This document shows positions 50,274 to 62,171 of a stretch of DNA of 64,000 nucleotides, piece by piece. The notes below the pieces were generated by a model. That model was not told the origin of the DNA. It was given only the letters and a program-made list of their open reading frames with translations, and searched no databases. Within the stretch, counting starts at the first letter, position 1, and every line of letters begins with the position of its first letter. Both the position numbers and the translations under genes were made by a program. Source of the stretch: Candidatus Methylomirabilota bacterium (GTDB lineage: Bacteria > Methylomirabilota > Methylomirabilia > Rokubacteriales > CSP1-6); the NCBI GenBank assembly GCA_035936835.1, contig DASYVT010000135.1, forward strand, positions 1 through 64,000. Direction: 5' to 3'.

Positions 50274-51517
50274 GCGACGGGCGGCGGGGCCGCGCGACGG
50301 CGCGGCGCGGGCCGGGCCGGATGGGCGCCTGCGCCGACCGGGAAGTCGAAGGTCTCCATGGTGGCGGCCTCGACGCCCGCCCTCACGAGGGCCGGGATGT
50401 CGAGCCGGGCCTCCATGTCGGCGATCTCCTCCTGGCTGAGCCGCGTGCCCGGGTGCGCCGGCACGAAGAGGGTGCAGCAGTCGGCGTCGGGCTCGTTGGA
50501 AATCTCAAGGGTGTCGAGCCGCCGGGCTTCGTCCGTGATCTCGATCTTGTCCATGCCGATCAGTGGCCGCAGCACGGGCAGCAGGGCGACCTCGTCGATG
50601 CGCGCCAGGTTGTGGAGCGTCTGCGAGGCGACCTGCCCTAGGCTCTCGCCCGTGACGAGCGCCTGCGCCCCCGACTGGCGTGCCAGCACCTCGGCGATGC
50701 GGACCATGAGGCGGCGGTAGACGACCACGCGGGCCATGGGGCTGACCGCGAGCACTACCTCCCGCTGGATCTCGCCGAAGGGCACGAGGTAGAGGCGCGA
50801 GACGTACTGCCACTGGGTCAGTCGCGAGACCAACTGCCGCACCTTCCAGATAGACGCGTCCGGCAGGTACGGCACGCTATGGAAGTGGACGAACAACACG
50901 CGGCAGCCGCGCTTGATCATGCGCCAGGACGCCACGGGCGAATCGATGCCGCCGGAGATCAGGGCCGCCACCGTGCCGCCCGAGCCCACCGGCAGCCCGC
51001 CCGGGCCCGGCCGGCGGTCGGGATAGACGAAGGCCTCGTGGGGCAGCACCTCGACATGGACGTTGAGCGCCGCGTGGTGGAGGTCCACCCGCGCCTCGGG
51101 CCGTCTCGCCAGGACGTGGGCTCCCAGCTCGCGGTTGAGATCGGTGGAGGTCAGCGGGAAGGTCTTGAAGGCGCGCCGCGCCGTGATCCGGAAGGACGCG
51201 AAGGTCTGCCCCTCGATCACGTGATCCACCGCGGCCTTGATCCTGTCCAGGGACGAGCCCGTCCGCACGGCGAGCGCCGTGTTTGCGATGCCGCAGACCC
51301 GGTCGAGCCGCCCGCGCACGCCCTCGGGATCCGGATTGCCCTCGAGGTCGAGCACGATGCGCCCCGGCAGCTGGATCACGCGAACGGGCCCCAGGTCGCT
51401 CACCGCGCGCGCAAGGTTTTCCTGGAGCCGGCGGAGGAAGAGCGGGCGGTTCCCGCGCTTGAGGCTGATCTCATGGTAGTGGACGATCACGCAGGGCGAG
51501 AGGCCTGCCCGGCTCAC
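50270..51517 (-). CDS. thiI: tRNA 4-thiouridine synthetase ThiI
   Basis: 415 residues from GTG 51517. It has an N-terminal ferredoxin-like and THUMP region (YHEISLKRGNRPLFLRRLQENL, then ITARRAFKTFPLTS), the PP-loop LISGGIDSPVASWRMIKRGC, and the conserved GESLGQVASQTLHNL and CCTLF segments. There is no C-terminal rhodanese domain, as in the short type of ThiI. The reaction puts sulfur on uridine 8 of tRNA and can also feed thiamine synthesis. The GTG overlaps the stop of a 43-residue basic protein gene. Confidence 0.94.
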   Translation of the reverse strand: MSRAGLSPCVIVHYHEISLKRGNRPLFLRRLQENLARAVSDLGPVRVIQLPGRIVLDLEGNPDPEGVRGRLDRVCGIANTALAVRTGSSLDRIKAAVDHVIEGQTFASFRITARRAFKTFPLTSTDLNRELGAHVLARRPEARVDLHHAALNVHVEVLPHEAFVYPDRRPGPGGLPVGSGGTVAALISGGIDSPVASWRMIKRGCRVLFVHFHSVPYLPDASIWKVRQLVSRLTQWQYVSRLYLVPFGEIQREVVLAVSPMARVVVYRRLMVRIAEVLARQSGAQALVTGESLGQVASQTLHNLARIDEVALLPVLRPLIGMDKIEITDEARRLDTLEISNEPDADCCTLFVPAHPGTRLSQEEIADMEARLDIPALVRAGVEAATMETFDFPVGAGAHPARPAPRRRAAPPPVA

Positions 51518-51645
51518 GGCTCGGCCTCCGGGCGGCGGGGGTGCTTGGGACGCCGCCGGTACGTGGTCTTGGGCTCCTCGACCTTCGGCGGCTTGCGCGG
51601 CATCGGCTTGCGGACGCGGGCGTGGACGGGTTTCTTTGCCTTCAC
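51514..51645 (-). CDS. 43-residue basic protein upstream of thiI
   Basis: A GTG at 51645 opens 43 codons: VKAKKPVHARVRKPMPRKPP, then KVEEPKTTYRRRPKHPRRPE, then AEP and TGA, with the TGA overlapping the thiI GTG (GTGA). About 17 residues are Lys or Arg and 10 are Pro, so it is unstructured and cationic. The 4-bp gap to the gene before it and the coupling to thiI support a real gene, though its ribosome-binding site is weak. A tRNA- or ribosome-associated role is possible. No family is recognised. Confidence 0.55.
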   Translation of the reverse strand: MKAKKPVHARVRKPMPRKPPKVEEPKTTYRRRPKHPRRPEAEP

Positions 51646-51649
51646 CCGC

Positions 51650-52459
51650 TTAGTATATCCCGCCGGGGAACGTGTTCATGCCGGCGTGGCGGCCGGGGGC
51701 GCGATACATCTTCACGCCGCCCCACGCGCCCGGCGAGAGGCCGTCGTGGAGCGCCCAGCTCCTCCCCCTGACCGTGCTGCCGGCCTCGGGCGAGCGTAGG
51801 GGAGACGAGCCGTCGAGGACAGAAGTCAGCGGGCCGCCCAAGGCGAAGCCGTCGTGGATCTTGTCCATCACCTCGCGCCCGAGGAGATAGCCGCAGCCCT
51901 GGCGCTCGTACAGGACGGCCGAGTGGTAGAAGAGCGGCTCGACGAGATAGAGCTCGGCGCCCATGAGACGGCAGAAGCCGTCCATGGCATCGAGGACGTG
52001 CGGCAGGAGCTGCAGCCCCCGCCTCACCTGCCCTGGTGCCAACCCATCCTTGAAGGCCCGCAGCTCCTCGTCGATGTTGCGCGACACCGTGCCGAAGAGC
52101 GTGTCGCGCCCTTCGAGGTCGCGGTCGATGCCGTAGCGGGCGCCTTGAGGGTTGGTGATCTGCACGAACGCCAGCTCCGGCACCGACAGCGGCGACATCT
52201 CGACGTCCACGAGGAGCGCCGGGTCACGGTCTTCCGTGGACGAGCGCACCTCGACGCGGGCCCAGGGCTTGTCGGCGGGCGCCGTGATCCTCACGAGGCG
52301 CGTGCCCTCCGGTCCCTTGAGCGTCTGCGGGTCGATGGCGAAGCGGTCGAGCATCTGCTCGGGCACGAGACGGAGGTAGAGCGCCTCGACCATCTCGCGC
52401 GGCAGGTGGTTGATCTCCTGGATCGAGGAGAGCCCGAGACCGCCCGCCCGCGCGTCCAC
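51650..52459 (-). CDS. Conserved protein of unknown function in the pur/mobA operon
   Basis: 269 residues from GTG 52459, directly after the mobA stop. No signal peptide or membrane helix. Segments that look conserved are IQEINHLPREMVEALYLRLVP (N-terminal helix), LAFVQITNPQGARYGIDRDL, GLQLLPHVLDAMDGFCRLMG, LVEPLFYHSAVLYERQGCGY and SVLDGSSPLRSPEAGSTVRG. The last parts look like a ligand or metal site (His, Tyr, Cys together). I do not know the family. It is tightly packed in an operon with mobA, a basic peptide and thiI. Confidence 0.75.
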   Translation of the reverse strand: MDARAGGLGLSSIQEINHLPREMVEALYLRLVPEQMLDRFAIDPQTLKGPEGTRLVRITAPADKPWARVEVRSSTEDRDPALLVDVEMSPLSVPELAFVQITNPQGARYGIDRDLEGRDTLFGTVSRNIDEELRAFKDGLAPGQVRRGLQLLPHVLDAMDGFCRLMGAELYLVEPLFYHSAVLYERQGCGYLLGREVMDKIHDGFALGGPLTSVLDGSSPLRSPEAGSTVRGRSWALHDGLSPGAWGGVKMYRAPGRHAGMNTFPGGIY

Positions 52460-52460
52460 G

Positions 52461-53063
52461 CTAGCGCTCTGCCGAGGCCGCCGCGATGGCCCGCGCCCGC
52501 TCGAGGTCCTCGGGGGTGTTGACGTTCATGAACACGCGCTCCGGATCGACGAGGCGGGCGACCTCGGCCTCGGGGATCTCGAGGACGCGGACGTCGGGGA
52601 AGAAGCCCGTGATCTTGAGCTGCCCTGCCGCGATGCGCCGCTCCATGGGGCCGAGGCAGGGCTTCGCGTAGCTCGCGTGGAGCGTCTCGTGAAACCCGCG
52701 GACCAGGGGGATGACGACGTCGGCAAGACCCGCCCGCGACGTCACGAGCCGCGCGACGTCTGGTACCAGGAAGGGCATGTCGCAGGCGACCACGAAGGCG
52801 GCTTCACCCGGCGCGGCCTTGAGCCCGGAGTAGATGCCGCCCAGCGAGCCGGCGTCGGGGAAGACGTCGGGGACCATCGGGTATCCCATCCACGCGTACC
52901 GCTCGGGCGTATTGGTCACGAGCAGGAGCTCGTCGGTGACCTGCCGAAGAACCTCCGCTACTCGTTCAATGATGCGCCGGCCGCCTACGTCCATGAGGGC
53001 CTTTGGCTCGCCGCTCATGCGCGCGCTCCTGCCGCCCGCCTGGATCACTCCGGTCAGCCTCAC
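52461..53063 (-). CDS. mobA: Molybdenum cofactor guanylyltransferase-like protein
   Basis: 200 residues. The nucleotidyltransferase signature is VIQAGGRSARMSGEPKALMDVGG (GGxSxRMG-type loop), with VVACDMPFL holding the metal Asp and NVNTPEDLERA near the end. MobA joins GMP to molybdopterin; the family also includes CTP-dependent MocA-type enzymes, so the nucleotide is inferred. It overlaps purD by 4 bp. Confidence 0.88.
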   Translation of the reverse strand: MRLTGVIQAGGRSARMSGEPKALMDVGGRRIIERVAEVLRQVTDELLLVTNTPERYAWMGYPMVPDVFPDAGSLGGIYSGLKAAPGEAAFVVACDMPFLVPDVARLVTSRAGLADVVIPLVRGFHETLHASYAKPCLGPMERRIAAGQLKITGFFPDVRVLEIPEAEVARLVDPERVFMNVNTPEDLERARAIAAASAER

Positions 53064-54340
53064 GGCCGGGCCAGCGCCCTTCTGCCGATGTCATGGCGAA
53101 ACTGCACGCCATCGAACCGTATGCGCCCGACGGCCTCGTAGGCGGCGCCGATGGCTTTGCTGATGTCGGGCGCCTGCGCCTGCACGCCGAGAACGCGACC
53201 GCCCGCCGTCACGAGATTACCGTCGCGGCGCGCCGTGCCGGCGTGGAAAACGTTGACGCCCGGAAGCCCGCCATCGGCATCGAGCCCCTGGATGCTGAGC
53301 CCCGTGCGCGGCGTGTCCGGATAACCGGGCGAAGCCAGGACCACGCAGACGGACGCTTCGGCCCGCCAGCGGAGGGAGAAAGGCAGATCCCCGCCCGCGG
53401 CGACGGCCTCGAAGAGAGGCAGGATGTCCTCATCGAGGCGCGGCAAAATAGCCTGACACTCCGGGTCCCCGAACCGGCAGTTGAACTCGACGACGCGCGG
53501 CCCGTCCTTCGTCAGCATGATCTGGACGAAGAGAACGCCGGAATACGGCGCGCCCTCCGTGGCCATGGCCGCCAAGACGGGCGCGACAATCTCGCGCATG
53601 ACCCGCTCAGTCATCGCCTCGCCCATGGCGGCAACGGGCGAGTACGCGCCCATCCCGCCCGTCATGGGGCCGCGGTCGTCGTCGAAGATGGTCTTGTGAT
53701 CCTGAGCAGCCACGAGAGGAAGCGCGTGGGTCCCGTCGGCCATGACGAAGAACGAAGCTTCCTCGCCCTCCATGAACTCTTCGATCACCACGACCCGGCC
53801 CGCCGGGCCGAAGACGCCGTCCTCGAGGCACAGGCGCAGGGCCTGGTCCGCCTCCTCGAGAGTGCGGCAGACCATGGCGCCCTTGCCGGCCGCCAGGCCG
53901 TCGGCCTTGACCACGAGGGGGGCGCCCAGCTCGCGACAGAAGCGGCGGGCGGTGGCGGAGTCGGTGTCCTGGAAAGTCCCGAATCGCGCCGTCGGAATAT
54001 CGTAGCGCGCCATCAGGCCCTTTGAAAAGACCTTGGAGCTCTCGAGCCGGGCGGCCGCCTGGCTGGCGCCGAAGACCGCAAGGCCCGCTGCGCTCAGGCG
54101 GTCGGCGAGACCGAGCGAGAGCGGCAGCTCGGGACCGACCACGACCAAGTCGGCCCGCTCACGCCTCGCCAGAACCACGAGGTCCTCGATCGCGTTGTCC
54201 TTGATCGGCACACACTCGGCATGGCGCGCGATGCCGGGGTTGCCGGGCGCGACGAGGAGACGGGTCAGCCGCGGGCTCTGGGCGATCTTCCACGCGAGCG
54301 CATGCTCGCGCCCGCCGCCGCCGACCAGGAGCACTCTCAC
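53060..54340 (-). CDS. purD: Phosphoribosylamine-glycine ligase
   Basis: 426 residues. It begins MRVLLVGGGGREHALAWKIA (PurD signature) and has the ATP-grasp core with APLVVKADGLAAGKGAMVC, VVIEEFMEGEEASFFVMADG, GGMGAYSP and VEFNCRFGDPECQAIL. It makes GAR from phosphoribosylamine and glycine in purine synthesis. It overlaps its neighbours by 4 bp on both sides. Confidence 0.97.
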   Translation of the reverse strand: MRVLLVGGGGREHALAWKIAQSPRLTRLLVAPGNPGIARHAECVPIKDNAIEDLVVLARRERADLVVVGPELPLSLGLADRLSAAGLAVFGASQAAARLESSKVFSKGLMARYDIPTARFGTFQDTDSATARRFCRELGAPLVVKADGLAAGKGAMVCRTLEEADQALRLCLEDGVFGPAGRVVVIEEFMEGEEASFFVMADGTHALPLVAAQDHKTIFDDDRGPMTGGMGAYSPVAAMGEAMTERVMREIVAPVLAAMATEGAPYSGVLFVQIMLTKDGPRVVEFNCRFGDPECQAILPRLDEDILPLFEAVAAGGDLPFSLRWRAEASVCVVLASPGYPDTPRTGLSIQGLDADGGLPGVNVFHAGTARRDGNLVTAGGRVLGVQAQAPDISKAIGAAYEAVGRIRFDGVQFRHDIGRRALARP

Positions 54341-55269
54341 TGGCCGGCCTCGGGGCGGTCGTCTCCCTCGTCCACACCCTCGCCCAGGCCCCCGTCACCC
54401 TCTTCGAGGTGGGAGCGCGCGATCCTGGCCCACGGGCTTCCGAGATCGAGCTCGAGGTAGCGCCGCCAGTGGAGCGCCGCCGCGTCGGGCTGCCCCGCCT
54501 TGCCGAGCACCCCGGCCAGGTTGAAGTGCGCATCCGCGTAGTCGGGCTCCATCTCGAGCGCGCGGCGGTACCACCCTATCGCCGTCGAGAGATCGCTCAG
54601 GTCCTCGTGGAGCGAGCCCAGGTTGAACGCGGCCTGGCAGCAGGAGTCGTCGGCCTCGAGCGCGGCGCGATAGCAGGCCTGGGCGCGCTCGTAGCGCCCC
54701 ATCCGGTGCTGGAGCAGGCCCAGGTTGTTCCACGCGGCGGCGTAGCCCGGGTCGATGTCCACCACACGCTCGTAGGCGTCGACGGCCGCCTCCCAGCGCT
54801 CGGGGTCACCGTCCCAGGCCGACGCGCGCGCGAACCAGATCTCGGCGGCGTCAGCTGGCGGGATGAGCGGGCGGACCATGCCCATGAGGAGCGACTCGCG
54901 GGTCTCACGCTCGAGGTCGCCGCTCTCGAAGTCCAGGAGCGCCTGGCCCGTGCGCGGGTCGAGGCGCAGGCGGTCCTGCTCGACCACGATCTGCTGGTCC
55001 TGTACGACCAGTCTCAGCTCGGCCAGCGGGGTTTCGGCGTCCGGGGCAAGTCGCCGCGCGCCGTCGAGCGCCTCGCGGACTTTGCGCACCGTGGCGCCGC
55101 CCTCGAGGAGGGCGGAGGCCGCGCGGGCCGCCACGAGCTCGCGGAAGCGGTAGCCGGCCGCATCGCTCCGCAGCAGGCCGAGGCGCTTGAGCTGTCCGGC
55201 GCGCTTCGGCGTCAGCCTCAGGAGCCGAGTCAGCTCCCGCAAGGTGAAAACCCGCTCAGGCCGAGCCAT
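54337..55269 (-). CDS. MerR-type HTH plus TPR protein inside the purine operon
   Basis: 310 residues. The N-terminal 70 residues form a MerR-like winged helix (FTLRELTRLLRLTPKRAGQLKRLGLL, YRFRELVAARAASALLEGGATVRKVREAL). Three or more TPR repeats follow (AAAWNNLGLLQHRMGRYERA, AFNLGSLHEDLSDLSTAIGW, AHFNLAGVLGKAGQPDAA). The tail is acidic. It may bind DNA and recruit a partner through the TPRs. It is coupled to purD by 4 bp, so purine control is a reasonable guess. Confidence 0.85.
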   Translation of the reverse strand: MARPERVFTLRELTRLLRLTPKRAGQLKRLGLLRSDAAGYRFRELVAARAASALLEGGATVRKVREALDGARRLAPDAETPLAELRLVVQDQQIVVEQDRLRLDPRTGQALLDFESGDLERETRESLLMGMVRPLIPPADAAEIWFARASAWDGDPERWEAAVDAYERVVDIDPGYAAAWNNLGLLQHRMGRYERAQACYRAALEADDSCCQAAFNLGSLHEDLSDLSTAIGWYRRALEMEPDYADAHFNLAGVLGKAGQPDAAALHWRRYLELDLGSPWARIARSHLEEGDGGLGEGVDEGDDRPEAGQ

Positions 55270-55281
55270 GGTCTCCCGTGA

Positions 55282-56834
<1,553 letters not shown>

Positions 56835-56838
<4 letters not shown>

Positions 56839-57455
56839 GGATTCTCCCTGATGTGGACCCTGCGTCCGTCGATCGTCAGCCGCCCTTCGGCGAAGAGACG
56901 GACGGCTTCCGGGTAGATGCGGTGCTCCTCGGCGAGTATCCGGCTCGAGAGCGTGTCTTCGGTGTCGCCGGGCATCACGGACACCGCCGCCTGGAGCACG
57001 ATGGGCCCCGTGTCCACACCTTCGTCCGCGAAGTGCACCGTGGCGCCCGCGACCTTCACGCCGTGCTCGAGGGCTTGGCGCTGGGCGTGCAGGCCCGGGA
57101 AGGCCGGCAGCAGCGAGGGGTGGATGTTGAGCGCCCGGCCTCGAAAGCGCTCGATATAGCCGGTGCCGAGAATCCGCATGTAGCCGGCCTGGCAGACGAG
57201 CCCGACACGGTGCAGGTCGAGCGCGGCGACCACGGCGTTCTCGTGGGCCTCGCGGCTCGGGAACTGCTTGTAGTCTACGCAGAGCGCCTCGATCCTGTGC
57301 GCCCGCGCGATATCGAGCGCGGGGGCATTGGGGCGATCCGACACGAGGAGCGCCATGGTGACCTTGAGCCTGCCGGCCTCGACCGCCTTCACGAGGGCCT
57401 CGAAGTTCGAGCCCCTGCCCGAGGCCAGGACGCCGACGCGGAGCGGCTCAGGCAT
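56835..57455 (-). CDS. purN: Phosphoribosylglycinamide formyltransferase
   Basis: 206 residues. [17 protein letters not shown] opens the fold. The catalytic His/Asp region is [36 protein letters not shown], followed by [15 protein letters not shown]. It transfers formyl from 10-formyl-THF to GAR. It overlaps purM by 8 bp. Confidence 0.96.
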
Positions 57456-58476
57456 AGACGACCGACCGGGCGCCGGCCCGGATCTCGCCGACCTCGAACA
57501 CGCGCTCCCCCGCCGCCGACAAGGCCTGGGCCGCGCGCGCCGCGTCGCCGGGGCGCACCACCAGGAGGTAGCCCAGGCCCATGTTGAACGTGCGCCGCAT
57601 CTCCGCGTCGTCCACCAAGCCCGCCTCCTGGATGATCCGGAATATGGGGGGCACGGGCCACGCGCGGGGGTCGATCACCGCCTGGCAGCCCTCGGGCAGG
57701 ACGCGCGGCAGGTTTAGGCTGACGCCGCCCCCCGTGACGTGGGCCATCGCGAGCACCGGCACGGTCTTCAGCAGCGCCAACACCGGCTTGACGTAGATGC
57801 GCGTGGGCTCGAGCAGCTCGTCGGCGGCGGATCGCCCAAGCCCGGGCACTCTATCCCCGGGCTGGAGACCGAGGCGCTCGAAGACCACCTTGCGCGCCAG
57901 CGTGTAGCCGTTCGAGTGGAGGCCGGACGAGGCGAGGCCCAGCACGCGGTCTCCCGGACTGACCTCTGACCCCGTGACGATCTCGCTCTTCTCCACCACG
58001 CCCACGGCGAAACCCGCCAGGTCGTACTCGCCAGGGGCATAGAACTCGTTCATCTCGGCCGTCTCGCCCCCGACCAGCGCGCAGCCCGCGCGACGGCACC
58101 CCTCGGCGACGCCCGAGACGATAGCCTCGATCCGAGCGGGATCCACCCGGTGCACCGCCAGGTAGTCGAGGAAGTAGAGCGGCTCGGCGCCGTGGACGAG
58201 AACGTCGTTGACGCCCATCGCCACGAGGTCGATCCCCACCGTGTCGTGACGATCGGCCAGGAAGGCGACCTTCAGCTTGGTGCCGACGCCGTCGGTGGAG
58301 GAGACGAGGACGGGCTCGCGATAGCCGGCCGGGAGGGAGACCAACGACGCGAAGGCGCCGATGCCGCCCAAAACCTCGGGGCGTTCCGTGGAGGCGGCGA
58401 GACGCGCGATCCGGCGCACGGCCTCGTCGCCGGCGCCGATGTCCACGCCGGCCGATCGATACGTCAGTGGGTCCAT
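57448..58476 (-). CDS. purM: Phosphoribosylformylglycinamidine cyclo-ligase
   Basis: 342 residues. [19 protein letters not shown] opens; family motifs are [38 protein letters not shown] and [14 protein letters not shown]. It closes FGAM to AIR with ATP in the cytosol. The stretch between purM and purF is only 10 bp. Confidence 0.97.
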   Translation of the reverse strand: MDPLTYRSAGVDIGAGDEAVRRIARLAASTERPEVLGGIGAFASLVSLPAGYREPVLVSSTDGVGTKLKVAFLADRHDTVGIDLVAMGVNDVLVHGAEPLYFLDYLAVHRVDPARIEAIVSGVAEGCRRAGCALVGGETAEMNEFYAPGEYDLAGFAVGVVEKSEIVTGSEVSPGDRVLGLASSGLHSNGYTLARKVVFERLGLQPGDRVPGLGRSAADELLEPTRIYVKPVLALLKTVPVLAMAHVTGGGVSLNLPRVLPEGCQAVIDPRAWPVPPIFRIIQEAGLVDDAEMRRTFNMGLGYLLVVRPGDAARAAQALSAAGERVFEVGEIRAGARSVVYA

Positions 58477-58486
58477 GAACTCCGGT

Positions 58487-59911
58487 CTACGAGTCGAAGA
58501 GCTTCAGCTGCGCGACCTCGCCGTCATCGAAGCCGACCTTGTACTGCCCCGTGAAACAGGCGTGGCAGAAGTGGGCCGGGTCGTTGCCGGTGGCCTTGAG
58601 CATGCCGTCCAGCGAGAGGTAGCCGAGCGAGTCCGCGCCGAGATACTTCTGGATCTCCGGCACCTCGTGGCTCGACCCGATCAGCTCCTTGCGGGTCGGC
58701 GTGTCGATGCCGTAGTAGCAGGGCCACTGGATGGGCGGCGACGAGATGCGCATGTGCACCTCGCGGGCCCCGGCGGCCCGGACCATCTTGACGATCTTGC
58801 GGCTCGTGGTGCCGCGGACGATCGAATCGTCCACGACGACCACGCGCTTGCCCGCCAGCACCTCGCGGTTCGGGTTGAGCTTGACCTTGACGCCGAAGTG
58901 CCGGATGCCCTGCTTGGGCTCGATGAAGGTGCGCCCGACGTAGTGGTTGCGGACGAGCCCCGAGTCGTAGGGCAACCCCGCCTCCTCCGCGAAGCCGAGC
59001 GCCGCCCCCACGCCCGAGTCGGGCACGGGGATGACGAGGTCGGCGACGACGGGGTGCTCTCGCGCCAGCTGGTGCCCCAGCGCCTTGCGGACGACGTGCA
59101 CGTTCCGCCCCCAGAGGAGCGAATCGGGGCGCGCGAAGTAGACGTACTCGAACACGCACTGCAGCTTTTCCTGGGGCCGGAAGGGCTTGAAGCTCTGGAG
59201 CCCCGAATCGTCCACCACGACGATCTCGCCCGGCTCGATGTCGCGCACCACCTGCGCCTCCATGAGGTCAAGCGCGCAGGTCTCGGAGGCCAGCACCCAG
59301 GAGCCCTCGAGCTTGCCGAGGGTCATGGGGCGGAAGCCCGAGGGGTCGCGCACCGTGATCATCGAGGTCGGCGTCAGGAGCAGCAGCGTGTAGGCGCCCT
59401 TGACCTGGCTGAGCGCGCGCGCCAGCTGGTCCACGAGGGTCCCGCCCTCCGCGCGCGCCAGGAGGTGCAGGATCACCTCGGTGTCGGAGGAGGACTGGAA
59501 GACGGCGCCGTCGGCCTCGAGCTGGCGTCTCAACTCTTCGGCGTTGATCAGGTTGCCGTTATGCGCGATCGCGACAGGCCCGTGGGCCGTGGTCGCGGTG
59601 ATGGGCTGGGCGTTGCGCAGGTTGGAGCTGCCGGCCGTCGAGTAGCGCACGTGCCCGATCGCACGGTGGCCCGGGAGACGCCTCAGGCGGTCGCGGCTGA
59701 AGACGTCGGCGACCCACCCCATGGCCTTCTCGACGTGGAAGGCCTGCCCGTCCGTCGCCGCGATGCCTGCCGACTCCTGGCCGCGGTGCTGGAGCGCGTA
59801 GAGCCCGAGATAGGCGACGTTGGACGCTTCGGTGTGGTTCCAGATGCCGAAGAGCCCGCACTCGTCGTGGAACTTGTCGTCGAGCCGGAACTCCTCGTCC
59901 TCAGGCGACAT
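58487..59911 (-). CDS. purF: Amidophosphoribosyltransferase
   Basis: 474 residues from ATG 59911, which overlaps purL by 11 bp. The catalytic N-terminal Cys is Cys 18 ([10 protein letters not shown]), so a 17-residue propeptide must be removed, as in B. subtilis-type PurF. The glutaminase domain continues with [15 protein letters not shown] and [14 protein letters not shown]; the PRTase domain has [18 protein letters not shown]. Cys residues at CYYGIDTP and CHACFTG may bind the 4Fe-4S cluster of this type. It commits PRPP to purine synthesis. Confidence 0.97.
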   Translation of the reverse strand: MSPEDEEFRLDDKFHDECGLFGIWNHTEASNVAYLGLYALQHRGQESAGIAATDGQAFHVEKAMGWVADVFSRDRLRRLPGHRAIGHVRYSTAGSSNLRNAQPITATTAHGPVAIAHNGNLINAEELRRQLEADGAVFQSSSDTEVILHLLARAEGGTLVDQLARALSQVKGAYTLLLLTPTSMITVRDPSGFRPMTLGKLEGSWVLASETCALDLMEAQVVRDIEPGEIVVVDDSGLQSFKPFRPQEKLQCVFEYVYFARPDSLLWGRNVHVVRKALGHQLAREHPVVADLVIPVPDSGVGAALGFAEEAGLPYDSGLVRNHYVGRTFIEPKQGIRHFGVKVKLNPNREVLAGKRVVVVDDSIVRGTTSRKIVKMVRAAGAREVHMRISSPPIQWPCYYGIDTPTRKELIGSSHEVPEIQKYLGADSLGYLSLDGMLKATGNDPAHFCHACFTGQYKVGFDDGEVAQLKLFDS

Positions 59912-62144
59912 GTCGCTCAAAGCCGGACCTCCACGCGTGAGCCATCCGATCGAGCGGCGCAGCGATCGCCACGGCACCGCCCCGGGTCACCACCAGTGCC
60001 TCGCCCCCAACCCGCCCTATCCAGCGCCACGGCAGCGCGAACTCGCCCATGAGCCGCTCGAAGTGCCGCTCGGCCTCCGGCGGCACGGACACGACGACCC
60101 GCGACGGCCCCTCACCGAAGAGTACCAAGTCCGCGCGCCGGCCGTCACCATCCAACTCGCCTCCATCCAATTCCACGGTGGCGCCGATGGGCTTGGGCCC
60201 GGACACGCAGCTCTCGCAGAGCGTCACGGCGAGTCCGCCCTCCGAGCAGTCGTGGGCCCCCCGCACGAGCCCGGCGGCGATAGCGGCGCGGCAGGCCTCG
60301 TGGACCCGGCGCTCCTGCTGCAGGTCGAGCGGCGCCAGGCGGCCGGCCATCTTGCCGTGAATCGCCCAGAGATACTCCGAGCCGCCGAGGCTCACGGCCT
60401 CCGGACCCAGGAGGGCGATCCGGTCGCCCTCGCTCTCGAACCACTGCGTGCGCCGGCTCTCGGCCTCGTCGATGAGCCCCGCCATGCCGATGACCGGGGT
60501 CGGCAGAATCGCCTGCCCCAGAGTTTCATTGTAGAAGGAGACGTTGCCGCCGACTACAGGGATATCGAGGGCGCGGCAGGCTTCCGCGATGCCGGCTACC
60601 GCCTCCTTGAACTGCCAGAGGATCTCGGGCCGCTCCGGCGAACCAAAGTTGAGGCAGTCGGTCAGCCCGAGGGGCCGGGCGCCTGTCACGGCCAGGTTTC
60701 TCGCCGCCTCAGCCACCGCCATGGCTGCGCCGAGGCGTGGATTCAGATAGACGAAACGGGCGTTGCAGTCGGTAGTTACGGCAACCGCCTTTCGAGTTCC
60801 CTTGATGCGCAGGACTCCAGCGTCCGAACCCGGCATGACGAGCGTGTTGATCCCGACCTGCTGGTCGTACTGCCGGTAGACCCACTCCTTGGACGCGATG
60901 GCGGGAGAGCCCATCAGCGCCAGGAGCGTCTCCGCGAGATCGACGGGCGCGGGCAGCGACAGGGGATCAAAGGCTTCGAGCCCGTCCTGCCACTCGGGCC
61001 TTGAAATCGGCTTCTCGTAGACCGGCGCCTCGTCGGCGAGGGCGCGCACCGGCACTTCGACGACCACGCGCCCGTCCATCTTGACCCTCAGGATCCCGTC
61101 GTCGGTGACGTGACCGATCTCGACCGCGTCGAGCTCCCACTTGGAGAAGACGCGCTTGATCTCCTCTTCCCGGCCGCGCGCGGCGACGAGGAGCATCCTC
61201 TCCTGCGACTCGGACAGCATGATCTCGTAGGGCGTCATCGCGGTCTCGCGCTGCGGCACGCGCGAGAGCTCCACCTCCATGCCCGTCCCGGCCCGCGCGG
61301 GCATCTCGGAGCAGGCGCAGGCGAGCCCGGCCGCGCCCATGTCCTGGATGCCGACGATGGCACCCGTCTCCATGGCCTCGAGACAGGCTTCGAGCAGGAG
61401 CTTCTCGGTGAACGGGTCGCCCACCTGCACCGTCGGCCTGCGCTCCTCGGCGCCCACGTCGAAGGTGGCCGATGCCATGGTCGCGCCGTGGATGCCGTCG
61501 CGCCCGGTCTTTGCGCCGACGTAGAAGACGGGATTGCCCGGCCCCTCGGCGCGGGCGCGGAAAATCCTGTCCTTCCTGACGAGCCCGACGGCCATCGCGT
61601 TGACGAGGGGGTTGCCCGCGTACTCGGGGGCGAAGCCGACCTCGCCGCCCAGGTTCGGGACACCGAAGCAGTTGCCGTACCAGCTGATGCCCGAGACCAC
61701 GCCTTCGATGAGGCGCCGGCTCTTGGGGTCCTCCGCGGGACCGAAGCGGAGCGAGTCCAGCACGGCGATGGGGCGCGCGCCCATGGTGAAGATGTCGCGC
61801 AGGATGCCGCCGACCCCGGTGGCCGCGCCCTGGAAGGGCTCGATGAACGACGGGTGGTTGTGGCTCTCGATCTTGAACGCCAGCGCCAGCTCGCCGCCGA
61901 GGTCCACGATGCCGGCGTTCTCGCCGGGCCCCTGCAGCACGGCCGGCCCCGTCGTGGGCAGGCCCCGCAGGAAGACGCGCGAGTGCTTGTAGGCGCAGTG
62001 CTCGGACCAGAGGGCTGAGAAGAGACCGAGCTCGGTGAAGGAAGGCTCCCGGCCGAGGCGCCGGATGATATGGTCGTACTCCTCGCCGGTCAGGCCTGAG
62101 GCGAGGGCGAGGTCCAGCGTGACCTTAGGCTCGGCCCCGGTCAC
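59901..62144 (-). CDS. purL: FGAM synthase large subunit
   Basis: 747 residues, the short PurL that needs PurS and PurQ. It has [65 protein letters not shown] and [13 protein letters not shown] in the first AIRS-like half and [13 protein letters not shown] in the second. With PurQ and PurS it converts FGAR to FGAM using glutamine and ATP. The gap to purQ is 27 bp. Confidence 0.97.
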   Translation of the reverse strand: MTGAEPKVTLDLALASGLTGEEYDHIIRRLGREPSFTELGLFSALWSEHCAYKHSRVFLRGLPTTGPAVLQGPGENAGIVDLGGELALAFKIESHNHPSFIEPFQGAATGVGGILRDIFTMGARPIAVLDSLRFGPAEDPKSRRLIEGVVSGISWYGNCFGVPNLGGEVGFAPEYAGNPLVNAMAVGLVRKDRIFRARAEGPGNPVFYVGAKTGRDGIHGATMASATFDVGAEERRPTVQVGDPFTEKLLLEACLEAMETGAIVGIQDMGAAGLACACSEMPARAGTGMEVELSRVPQRETAMTPYEIMLSESQERMLLVAARGREEEIKRVFSKWELDAVEIGHVTDDGILRVKMDGRVVVEVPVRALADEAPVYEKPISRPEWQDGLEAFDPLSLPAPVDLAETLLALMGSPAIASKEWVYRQYDQQVGINTLVMPGSDAGVLRIKGTRKAVAVTTDCNARFVYLNPRLGAAMAVAEAARNLAVTGARPLGLTDCLNFGSPERPEILWQFKEAVAGIAEACRALDIPVVGGNVSFYNETLGQAILPTPVIGMAGLIDEAESRRTQWFESEGDRIALLGPEAVSLGGSEYLWAIHGKMAGRLAPLDLQQERRVHEACRAAIAAGLVRGAHDCSEGGLAVTLCESCVSGPKPIGATVELDGGELDGDGRRADLVLFGEGPSRVVVSVPPEAERHFERLMGEFALPWRWIGRVGGEALVVTRGGAVAIAAPLDRMAHAWRSGFERHVA

Positions 62145-62171
62145 CCCGTCTCCACCCCAGGCGCATGCCTC

